Origin: Cydia pomonella
Taxonomy: Eukaryota; Arthropoda; Insecta; Lepidoptera; Tortricidae
Length of the DNA stretch: 64,000 nt
Direction: 5' to 3'
Assembly: GCF_033807575.1 (NCBI RefSeq)
Contig: NC_084707.1
Span: forward strand, 15,362,550 to 15,426,549
The notes beneath the pieces are model-generated. The model saw nothing but the letters and a program-made list of their open reading frames with translations, ran no database searches and was not told the DNA's origin. How positions within the stretch are numbered: position 1 is the stretch's first letter; each line of letters opens with the position of its first letter. A program made the position numbers and the translations under genes. This document shows, in pieces, positions 22,992 to 32,836 of this stretch.

Positions 22992-24973
22992 CTAAGTCTC
23001 TTCCACTTCTATGTCACTTTTGGTCGTTGTTTCTACGTCAGCGCTTTCTTTTTCTTCTGGGGTGATTGCGATGTCATTTACTTCGGGGACACTTTCATCG
23101 CCCTCAGATAATGCTTGTTGTCCTAAATTTGGTACCGGAATAGATATTATTTCATTCTCGGTCTCTTTTGCTGATTCGTCAACTTTATTTTCCTCCAGGG
23201 GTCTAAATATCTCTTGTAGTGACGAAACTTTCTTCTCAGTTGGAATAATTCTATTTAAATATACTAAAATATCTGACAACGAAACAATTCCTATTAGTCT
23301 ATTATCCTTATTCACTAGCAATAATCGATGACTCTCTGTCCTAACTATGACTTCTAAGGCCTCGTATAACGAAATACTCGATCGACATTTCTGTAATTTT
23401 TCTTCCCAGTCTTTCTTTTTATTTCTTACTTCACCTATTGTCAATGACAAATCAGAATAAAGTTTTTCGCTAACTAAATTCAATACCTCACATTTAGCAT
23501 AAACATCGATTAACTTGCCTTCGTCATCTAAAACAGGCAAGGCTGATATATCTTTGTCTAATAAGAGCTGAAATGCTGCTTTAATACTAGTATTATCTGT
23601 CACGGATACAATTTCATCAAATGTGCCAATTTTCAGTTCAGTCAAAGTTTTATGGAAAAACGTTAATTCTGGAAATTCATTTAGATAGACAAACAGGAAT
23701 CTTAAAATTCTTTTGTGGGACAAAATATACAATACATCTCCATTAAATGGATCAATTAACAAAAGTCTGTGCACGCGATTCTTATTCAGCATATTTATAG
23801 CTTCATGTAAAGATTGATCAGGGCCAACACTACACAAAGGTTTCCTGGTTGGTCGCAATATGTTCTTCCAGTTATGAAGTGAATGCCTTTCAAGTTCATC
23901 TACTGGTAATTTTTCCTTTTCAAGGTGCAACAAAATCCTTATGAAGTCAGTAACTGTTATCATGCCAACAAGTTGTTTTTTATTAGCATCCCACAATGGA
24001 GCAGAGCGTATACCATGTGAGATAAGAGTAGGAAAGGTTTTTCTTACCAAAAATTGTGTATCAAATATTATTACTTTTGCAGATTTTGGTAGGATTTCGT
24101 AACATTTATGATATTTGAAAAAATTCAACAACAGCCTCGTCTTGTCTCTACCACCCAAAGATATTTGAACTATTGATAAATAGGGATCGTATTTAGGAAG
24201 ACCTCGAACTTCCCTAAACAATTGTTTTGCTTGTAGAGGATCCAAAGAAGCATATGAATTTTTATGATAAGTGGGCGAAGTAGTACCAATGGAGGAACGG
24301 CGTGGTTGCTTAACAGATTTCTTTTTGGCGGGATCAATGGTCGCCTGGTTTGTCTCCGCTTGAGGTTTTCTCCATAAAATATCCATTACCCTTGTAATAG
24401 GGCTAGATTTTCTTGAGGAAGCTCCTGTTACAGTATGATAATATTTCTTGTGACAATCTTTTGATTCTTCAGCAATAGGCTCTTTCGGAGCTTCAGGCGC
24501 TTCTGTAGCTTTAGGGGTATTCCCTAATGCAGCTTTTACATTGTGCATCAAAGACTGATGCTTTTTAGAATCACTCTTTCTTCGAAGACGGAAAATATCA
24601 AATATTGAACTCCGTGGACTCGATGATGTTCCATGAAATGTTTCATACCCCTTAACATCAACTCCAGGTTCTCTCTCAGCACTAGATGCTCTCGATGTAT
24701 CTACAGATTTTTCTTTGAAAATTGATCTAACGTGAGGTCTTTGTGATTCCACCCCCCGCGTGCCAAAATGAACAGTATGCACATTTTGTGCTGCTGAAGT
24801 AGACGGTATATCTTTGTCGTCTGTCGTTGATAATTTAGTAACTACAAATTTCTTCTTCTCCCCCACTACGGTCTGGTTAGCTTCTACATGATTCTTTTTT
24901 TCTTGTGTTTTGACTTTCCGAATTTGGGTGAAGCATCAGCCGTAGCCGACTCATTTTCCAATATTGGATCCAT
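22992..24973 (-). CDS. SNF4Agamma: AMP-activated protein kinase gamma subunit, intronless; frameshift near the N-terminus
   Basis: The regulatory gamma subunit of AMPK senses AMP/ADP/ATP through four CBS repeats and acts with alpha (kinase) and beta subunits in cytoplasm and nucleus. The intact frame is 22992-24866 and beyond (624 codons counted from a GTG at 24866; TAG stop). Counting from that GTG, an insect-type extension has SIFDIFRLRRKSD near residue 88 and SSPITRVMDILWRKP near 154. The CBS repeats are roughly 252-318, 339-395, 412-468 and 485-545, followed by an acidic tail. Nucleotide-site residues kept: Arg287, Asp307, His366-Arg367, Lys385, His513-Arg514, Ser531-Asp532. Changed: Lys438-Asp439 replaces the CBS3 arginine pair, and Glu460 replaces an Asp. 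The likely start is the ATG at 24971-24973 (MDPILENESATADASPK), but its frame ends at a TAG (24884-24886). Restoring one base in the A7 run (24895-24901) would join it to the long frame. Failing that, the first in-frame ATG is at residue 107. The insect gene normally has many introns and this one has none in the coding region, so a retroposed copy is the best reading. The family call is firm; functionality is uncertain. Confidence 0.93.
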
Positions 24974-25042
24974 TTCGGCAATACTGTGTTTATTTATTTA
25001 TACCTTTATAATGGACCATAATCCAACGGAATGGCTGTACCT
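24974..25042 (-). promoter_or_regulatory. 5' leader exon segment and 3' splice acceptor of the AMPK gamma gene
   Basis: Upstream of the ATG the minus strand reads a 13-base T tract, then catttcag|GTACAGCC, with the AG at 25042-25041. This is a textbook polypyrimidine tract plus acceptor. The coding exon would therefore start at 25040 and carry 67 bases of 5' UTR, with at least one further 5' UTR exon at higher coordinates. A possible donor is GA|GTAAGG near 25965, which would give an intron of about 925 bases. The acceptor is well supported by sequence; the donor is a guess. Confidence 0.6.
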
Positions 25043-26380
25043 GAAATGAAAAAAAAAAACACTTAGTAAAACAATGATTTAGCTGATTCGTTATTTTTAT
25101 TTAAAAAAAAATCTAATACCTTGTAAATCTGTAAGAAAATTGTGCTCTTCAAACTACTGTAACTTTATAACTTTAAAAATATTGTTCAAATTAGAATAAC
25201 AAATAGACGTAAGATATATAAATAACAGGAAGCTAAGTGTTATCTGATTTTTTAATATATCAACTAAACTACGCAGAGGTTTATTATGTGACAGATCTGA
25301 AAGATACAAGTCAGATTGTGAAAGTCAGTCGATAAGTACGAATAAAAAAATATTTGTTTTTATCCTATCGAAAAGTACCTCACATACGAGAGTGGACACA
25401 GTACCTACACTCTCAATTATCTCATATCGAATCTACTACACGACTTTGTATTTAACTATCTAGATTGTTACTCTATCTTATGCAATAAATTGAATAAATA
25501 TAACCTTGTAAACTGCAACACTAAAACATGATTATATATTGTCGTCGCTAAGCAACTCAGTGACGCCGGCAGCGACCGAATGCGCCAAACTGGATATAGG
25601 TACTTTATATATAGGTGGTCAAATTAACTGCAGTTGCAAGTTACGTAATGGATGAAAATGAGGAAAATAAGGCTCTATATTCATAGTTTCGTTGTTACCA
25701 CACTATACGTCTGCGAGGAAGGTGAAAGCGTCATAGATATGCTAACTATACGTGTAATCAATACTTTTGAGGGTCGTGGTAAGTGATAATTTAATAATAA
25801 ATTACATTCAACCAAGCTTATAACTATGCGTACCTTAAGGTTGTGTTTCATCTTTGATCTAAACAGCAGCAGTTTTAGGCCTCAAATACTTATTTATCAA
25901 CCACTTCATTTTTATTGTAAAATTGCACGCTGCATGCCGACAATCGGTCCGTGCCGGCGCCTTACTCGCGCATCGCCATATTGCCAAAAGTCAGGAGGGT
26001 CAATAGCGCCATCTGTTGGCGGGTGAGAGTGACGCTTTATAGGGAACACCCATCCCGAACCCAAAAGTAAGTCGCGCCACGCCACTTGGTGTTTAGCAAC
26101 CCGATCGAAAGATGTCATAGCGTAGTGACACTTTCTGACTCACAGTTATGAAAAAGTGATGTTATGTAAGGAAAAATGATTTCTTCTTATCTGCTTTTAT
26201 TTTAGTATCAAAGGCAAAACTACCAAATGAAAACCTAGTTTTTATACTCTTAGTTACTAACTTCTGCTTACATTATTTTGTAATTGTTAGTGTAGTAAAG
26301 TGATTGTAAACAAACGAACTTATTATCAATTTCTCACACGCGTCAGTGATGCTTTGTAAGGCATTAATGCAATTCAAAAT
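25043..26380. other. Upstream region of the AMPK gamma gene (presumed intron and promoter)
   Basis: Mostly AT-rich, with GC-richer patches at 25550-25600 and 25930-26110. On the minus strand a TATAAAG (26041-26035) lies about 70 bases upstream of the donor-like site at 25965. No other protein-coding segment recognised. Confidence 0.4.
26004..26021. promoter_or_regulatory. CTCF-like motif
   Basis: On the minus strand this reads cgccaacagatggcgcta, close to the conserved CTCF core (CAG(A/G)(T/G)GGCGC). It lies between a TATA-like box and a donor-like site upstream of the AMPK gamma exon. One motif match by eye; binding is not shown. Confidence 0.35.
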
Positions 26381-26389
26381 TCAAACGCG

Positions 26390-27240
26390 CATATCACCAA
26401 CATTAAAATATAAATAATAGTTATTTGTTTCGGTTACAAGGGGGCAAAGTTGTTGCTTAACCGCTCGTGCTAATATTGATATCCGAGCAAGCGAAAGAAT
26501 CCAAAAATGCGCAAAAGTGGAATCTTGAGTATTGCGAATTGCGAAGGTTTCAAGGCACGAGAGGTCATAGTAGATTATTAACCAAAGGATGAAACGAGTG
26601 AAAGGCACCATTTCAGTCTCGGACTATTGGCGCTCTCACTGTGTTCGACGAGCGTCAAACTATCTCGCCAGAAATGAGTGCCTTTCACGCGAGTTAAACA
26701 CTCGACTTTTCATTTGGATTACGAGGAAAGTAAAATACATGTCTATTTTAAAAAAACTGAATGAGTAAGTATAAACTGTTATAGTATTTCTTAAGGGTAG
26801 TTTCAATCAACAATTTAGGTAAAAGTATCGTTGTTTATGGAATGGGGAGTTAATTATATTAGAATGGAGATTGTACATTAATATCAAATTTTAATTCTGT
26901 ATCGTAATATAAACGAAAACGTATTGGGAAATTAAAATGCTCTAGTGCAGAATCGCATTATTTTCTACACACTTTTTAGAACCACAATTACCCACTTTCA
27001 GAGCAGAGAATAAAATTAAATTTTTCCACCGAGTGACACAAAATTTTTCACCACCAACGCGAGGAAAAAAAAGTCAAATCCACATGAACGTAATTAAATA
27101 TTTATCAATTTATCATTCAATAGTCAATACTGCCAGCCAACATAAGGAAACAACTCACAATTTGCATCAAATTACTTTGCCGCTCTTGTGAACAAAATGC
27201 AACTTTCCCATTAGTTTTTGAATAATCAAGAAAGCCTTTA
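26390..27240 (+). repeat. 'Caccaacgcgagga' interspersed repeat, long copy
   Basis: Contains in order the blocks seen inverted at 22.54-22.98 kb, plus the segment agtgcagaatcgcatt...acacactttttagaacc, which also occurs at 40555-40650, and a tail (gcatcaaattactttgccgctcttg) recurring inverted at 51.3 kb. Parts such as gaaacgagtgaaaggcacc and tgagtgcctttcacgcg form internal inverted repeats. No coding sequence. Confidence 0.7.
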
Positions 27241-27255
27241 CGAGCTGCGGTGGCA

Positions 27256-27540
27256 GCATGGTTCCATTTTTATCACTAAGCCCGTCACTTTCGCGCTTAC
27301 ATACTTGTTAGAACGTGACAGGCATGGTGACAAATGATAAAGAGCCGACCATCTTAGCCCTACTGGCCAAATCTCGTGTGACCGATATCGTGGGCTCACT
27401 CAGCTAGTACCTCCTTCCCATGCGGTTAGGGTTAAGATGGTCGGCTCTTTATCATTTGTCACCATGCCTGTCACGTTCTAACAAGTATGTAAGCGCGAAA
27501 GTGACGGGCTTAGTGACAGGTGATAAAAATGGAACCATGC
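27256..27540. mobile_element. 285-bp near-perfect palindromic MITE
   Basis: Left arm from gcatggttccatttttatcac and right arm ending gtgataaaaatggaaccatgc are complementary over about 105 bases. The only gross difference is a 7-base gap (ctgtcac) in the left arm. A loop of about 65 bases separates them. A single arm of the family is at 51071-51183 and an eroded one near 15180. Confidence 0.92.
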
Positions 27541-28452
27541 ATTTAATTTAAATGCCCCCCAGGGTTTTAAAAAATATACAGTATGCAGATTTGATATAAA
27601 CGCAAACTTAAACTAGACGTAGGTTTTAGTGCTATAAACCGATTCTGAACGATTATGTTAATTTAGTTTTAACTACCAAAGCATAATTAATTTTTGAATT
27701 TTGTCGAGTGGCAATGTATTAGCTGTATGATGTACATACAGCTTGCAGCTTGTGACAGTTGTGACGTCGCGTCATTAAATGCGACGTCTTGAGTTCAAAC
27801 AAAGTAGTGATACATACGAAGCCATCAAGTGGCTGACTGCCCTGAATCTACATCTATAGCTGTCTGTATTCTGTTTAAAAAATATGCCATACGATTAAAT
27901 AAGTGATACATTGCTTGATGAATTATTTTATATCGAAAAATAAAAGTACCCTTTGGTTATGCGGTCGTATCAAAAATACACGCTGTATTATTGAGTTTTT
28001 TAAGTTGGTTTAGTAGCTTCGGCATGTAAAAGGAAAAAAAATAATACCATTTAATTTAATACATGTTATATCGACAAACAAACAAATCTAAATACTCACA
28101 TAGTGGATGAATCATTGTATTTTATAAACTAGTATCCAAAATTACCTAACTAAAGTCTATTATGCCGACTATAATATTTAACTTATTAATGACAACGATC
28201 TAAAGGTATATTTCATTGTTACTTGGAGAAAGGCAATTATTCCAATTTTAAACAATTTTCATCATACCTAGCCAAACCCAAGTGTCTACTTTCCTGGTGC
28301 TGGTCATGAGGTACGTCACAAGGATCGTTTACCTGTATACTGATATGCTATTTTGGGAGTACAAATTACGCCAGTAGTCTTTATTTAGATTCAACTCTCC
28401 GGAGCCGGCTGGAGCACACGCATGCGCTAAGTTTGATGTCGTCATCAATCTG

Positions 28453-28492
28453 TGACGTCACCGTTGCTACCACGAGGAAAGCCGTGACGTCA
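28453..28492. promoter_or_regulatory. Pair of full cAMP-response elements
   Basis: TGACGTCA at 28453-28460 and 28485-28492, both in the wider context gtgacgtcacc, 32 bases apart (about three helical turns) and in direct orientation. This is the consensus for CREB/ATF-type bZIP factors. No promoter or exon is evident beside them. Confidence 0.5.
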
Positions 28493-29633
28493 CCATTAGG
28501 AGGGCGCGGGGAGTAACGAGTGATCGATACCGAGTCTCGGGATACCTAATAATACTTCTCGAGTTCAGCGGAGCTCGATTAATACCAGCATGGGCTGCAT
28601 AAGCAGCCTTTCAACAAGGCACGGGTCGGTGCTCGCATCTCTAACACTGCATGCATACTGACTGGCATACGGGTCAATTAACTTAAATAGTTCACGTCAC
28701 ATGCCATTTCGACTTTTCAAATGATAGCTTCATTAAACCATTAACATGACGTCGGCCTTGGCCTTGAAAAAGAGAAGTAATTCGAAAATTGTTGTTTGAA
28801 TTCCACCTTGCTGGCTATCGGGCGCGCGGGGGTGCATCAATTTGAGGTAGATTTACATATTTATATTATACATGCCTGCTGTCGTTTGCGAAAAACTGCC
28901 AAGAATCAGTAAGTTCCTATATAAATGTTGCCTCAATCGAACTACACATGATATGTGGCAAGCTAGCAGAGTTGCCTCTGCGATTTAGGGGACTTTGGGA
29001 GCTAGGAAGGTTTTGCGCTGTTGTCGGGCAGATCCTGGAAGTTCACCCTGCGCCTGCACAGCCCACAACATCCCAATTAAAAAGGCAATTAAGGGGTGTA
29101 TCTCTCGATTTACTGTATTATACTTACTTTATTATTATATTTTTAGTTTTACCTTTAAAAGAGCAATTCTTGTATATATATTTATATATTTCGGGGATCT
29201 CGGAAGCGGCTCTAACGATTTCGATGAAATTTGCTATATGGGGATTTTCGAGGGCGAAAAATCGATCTAGCACATTTTTGAGTTTATATATGTTTGCTGA
29301 GCAAAGCGCGGTCTCCCAGATATTGTGTTTTAAATACGTATCGGTCATACGTATTTAAAGTCCTGGATATGATACGAACATAAAACTCTGACCACTATTA
29401 GTCACTGATAGTGGTTTTGTATTAAGCACACTACTACATATTACGAGGCACAAAAGTGTAAATATGGCCTCCATTTCAGGGACTGATTTTTGTTACGTTA
29501 TGGTAGCAGTATAAAATTACGATACCGCGCGGCTCAGATCAAAGGTATCGCTACCGTTTTTGAAATAACGGTACCGTTATTATTCGGTAGCGAAATAAAT
29601 TTATTCGAATACCCAAATGATTCGGATCAAACC

Positions 29634-29651
29634 GGTATGACGTCATACCGT
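29634..29651. promoter_or_regulatory. 18-bp perfect palindrome with a central CRE
   Basis: cggtatgacgtcataccg is fully self-complementary, with TGACGTCA at 29638-29645. It lies in a stretch where taccg/cggta occurs six or more times in both orientations, which may be a decayed MITE and not a regulatory module. Confidence 0.4.
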
Positions 29652-30570
29652 TATATAAATGTATCGTTATTTTTCGGGTATGCAGGCCCTGCTCCATTTA
29701 TGCATATTGCTCACTATGCTCACCAAGCGAAGCCCAAAAATTGCCATTCAGGGGAAAAATTTGGTGTATAAGCGAATTTTGGATAGTCGTAGATAAAGGT
29801 GCCTGAAACAAATCACTGAAAGTACTGATGGATGGATTTTTCGTAAATAACTCGTAAACGGTGGCCCACAATTTTCTACAAAAACTCAGTCCACTTTTCG
29901 CAAGGATCAATGTTTAAAAATATATTAATGCGGGAAGTTAATTATTATCAAACGCGAATTTCTTTTGAAATTTGGCATACTCGTAAGGTGCCTTGGGGTT
30001 AGATGGAAAGCTTTTTTGACGAGATGAGCAGTGTTGCATTGGAACTACCGTAAAACAAAATACAAAGGTTTGTGTTGGAAAATGAGACATTAGAAGGTTA
30101 TAATAAACCTTCGTATTTCATCGGTCATACAGTTACAGTACCAATGAGTAAAAAGTAAAACGACCTAAAAATATTTTTTTAGTAGAAAAGGGGGATGTTT
30201 TAAGTATAGTAGTACTGGTCTCGTCCATGCAAAAAGAGAAAATGTTTTTCCACTTCTAAATATTTTTCAATCTCCATGATTTTTTAGTATATTATTGACA
30301 CAATGAAAAGCTAGGTTTGTAGGTTTTACTTTTTTTTTTAATTTGCAAACAAAAAAAAACTTTGTTTTTTAAAACGAAACTTATAAAAACCTAGAATATA
30401 TTATGCTGAAGCGATCGACATCGAAATCAAAGTGATTTGTTAAGATTTAGTTAGGGGAAACAGGAAAAGATCGATATATTTTCCATAATCGTGAATAAAT
30501 ATGAATGCTGTACGTTCTTGATTATCAGCAATAGATAGGTTTTCGAACGTTAAAAACTCAACATTGACTC

Positions 30571-30691
30571 CAGGGGGCCTACCGCGAAAATCGAAATTCG
30601 CCAATTGCGGGGAGCTTTCTCTTTTACTCTCACTAAGACAGAGAAAAATGCCCGCAATTGATGAACTTCGATTTTCGCGGTAGGCCCCCTG
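30571..30691. mobile_element. MITE, 'cagggggcctaccgcg' TIRs
   Basis: Terminal arms cagggggcctaccgcgaaaa... (30571-30596) and ...ttttcgcggtaggccccctg (30666-30691) are complementary over about 25 bases. The interior has aattgcgggg and cccgcaatt as a second inverted pair. Confidence 0.9.
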
Positions 30692-31773
30692 TAATGAACC
30701 TTTCTAAAGATACAGAAGAAAAAAATATTTAGCTAAATATGTATTTTACTTTCTTGTTTATTTTTGGTATCTTTTTTTATTATTATTATTAATATCTCTG
30801 TTGGACTGTTTTGCTTTTTTTGATAGTTTTGTTTCTTAAGGCGCTAGTGCACTTCAAATATTCACAAAAACGGCCTAATTTACTAGACCGCAAAGAGAAG
30901 CATGGTATTCAAAACTGACATAAATTAGCCTAAAAAGAAAAAAGTCTGACACAGATAATTTCATTACCATTAAGAATTAAAATTTTTGTTATATTTAGTT
31001 AAGTTTTGGAGGAGGAAACAGTCGAGTACAAAACATATTTTTTTGAGATTTTTATTCGCCTAACCTGGCGTTGCCCTTTTCGCATTAGTTTTAGGAGCCG
31101 CTTCCGTTAGCGAGACGGATATATTCACCTAAAATATTTAAATCTCAGCTCTCGTATGCTCTTAAGTCACAACTAATCCGGACAATCCGGTCTTCTCGCA
31201 GTATTAATTTTGACATTAACTAGCTACTTGTGTCGAGTACCTTCAAAATATACTGTAAATACCTACATATCAGCATCACGTTATCATGATAATGTAATAT
31301 AATCAAATAAGATAAAACTTGATATGAACTACTGATAATAAATTCATTTATATTATAAATTTATTTTAAATTTCAATGTCGAATACAATTTAATATATTC
31401 CTGTCAGTACAAAAAAACATAACATATAAATAGGGTGGGGTTAATTGTTTACAAAATCAGTCAATTTATCTGCAAATATGCCTCAAGGATACTTAACTAC
31501 TCGTACTTAAACCGTAAAATACAAAAGTCAACCTTGTTTCTTTACTAATACAAACTATGGCTCTGAACTTGTGGCAGTAACCAGTGAGTTTTAGTTGTCA
31601 GTGTCTCCTGGCGATACCTATAAAGAAAACCTATAAACTCACTAATTAATACCACAAGTTCAGAGGCATATTGAACCGTAATAATACCAAAACGAGGTCG
31701 ATTTTTGTTTGTAATTAGCGAGTTTGTCACCTGAAGAATTACTACCAAACACAGCACCACAAATAACTCCTAT
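30692..31773. other. AT-rich, nothing recognised
   Basis: A small inverted pair ctctgaacttgtgg / ccacaagttcagag occurs at 31560-31573 and 31652-31665. No gene. Confidence 0.5.
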
Positions 31774-32827
31774 CGTGAAACTAGCCACTTTGCATCCAGG
31801 GGTATCTTTGCCCAAAAACACATGTTCAAGCAAATTGGTTAATTGTAGATAAATGTATAACAGTTATAGTAACACTACCATTTTTAGTAGAAAATAGGGA
31901 ATATTTGTGACAAAACTATATAACACACATGTACTTGACTGAAATTTGAGCGAGATATCCATTATAGGGTATATTTTTGCAGGCAAAAACTTATTGAAAA
32001 CTGCCATTCAGTTTTCAATAAGTATAAAAAAAACTGAGAACACGTTGACAAATTTAATATTTCCGGGTTTCAGTTATAAAACATGAAGCATATATTATTT
32101 CTATTGAGGTTTAAACCAAAAAGGCCCAAAGACACAGTAGTCTTGACGGTAGGCAATGTAATCCAGTAATTTACAGACCTATGAATGCCAACCTGCCCAC
32201 TGCCTACCACAAAAAATGGCTTAGGGTTGTCACTTTTGACTAAATTACCCAACTCCGCAAGTAAAAGAAGGTTATATTTGTACACCAATGTAAGTTTATA
32301 AATATATACTGTATTTCATTTGCCTCGTTAATCCTATGTTTAGATGTTTTATTCCTTTAACGTACGAAAAATACAGCTAAAATATTATATTTTTGGCCAT
32401 TAAACTATTGTAACAGATTTTTTTCAAAAGTGACAACCTTGCTAGCATTTGTAAGATGCTTAGGCAAGTCTTGTATAGAAATGGGCAAAACGGGTAGACA
32501 ACATTTCCCACTCAATTTATTCAAAAGTTTATCAACTTATCGCTAAGTTATAAACAGAGAATGGTAGGATTACCCAAATACTTTTTGTGATCCTTGGACA
32601 TCATTATCAAACGAGTTGTATTTGAGCACTAAATTGACGTGGGCAAGGTTAATAAAAACTCTGATATCTGCCCGCCTTCTAAAACGTGTAAAAACGGGAA
32701 ACATATTTAGATTTTTTTTCTTTAAATAAAGTGATGAGCCAAAAAGGTAATAAGATATCATATTTTTTCAAAGAAATTAATAGGTTCTTTTTTCGAAAAA
32801 AAGCGGGCAAATTTGGCTAGTTTCACG
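31774..32827. mobile_element. About 1.05-kb non-autonomous TIR element
   Basis: Perfect 14-base terminal inverted repeats cgtgaaactagcca (31774) and tggctagtttcacg (ending 32827), with TA close outside both ends. There is no transposase frame. The interior repeats tgcccaaa/gggcaaa and gttgtcacttttga motifs in both orientations, and includes a hairpin with 15-base arms (31989-32003 and 32009-32023). Confidence 0.65.
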
Positions 32828-32836
32828 GTACTGCTA

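Larger units (their letters stand above)
27541..30570. other. No gene; CRE motifs and old repeats
   Basis: Contains the CRE pair (28453-28492), a GC-rich patch around 28800-28850, and a segment at 29180-29275 (ggatctcggaagcggctc, gggcgaaaaatcgatctagc) that I recall from a common lepidopteran repeat. A cluster of accg/cggt motifs lies at 29515-29665. The open frames of 136, 91 and 93 codons here show no recognised motif. Confidence 0.5.

Noticed and set aside
23011..23331. 106-codon plus-strand frame
   Set aside because: Antisense shadow of the AMPK gamma coding region; serine-rich composition is the complement of its acidic tail.
24884..24902. Programmed ribosomal frameshift joining the ATG frame to the AMPK gamma frame
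   Set aside because: The A7 run is not placed as a canonical X-XXY-YYZ slippery heptamer in the starting frame, and no downstream pseudoknot is evident. A simple indel is the more economical explanation.
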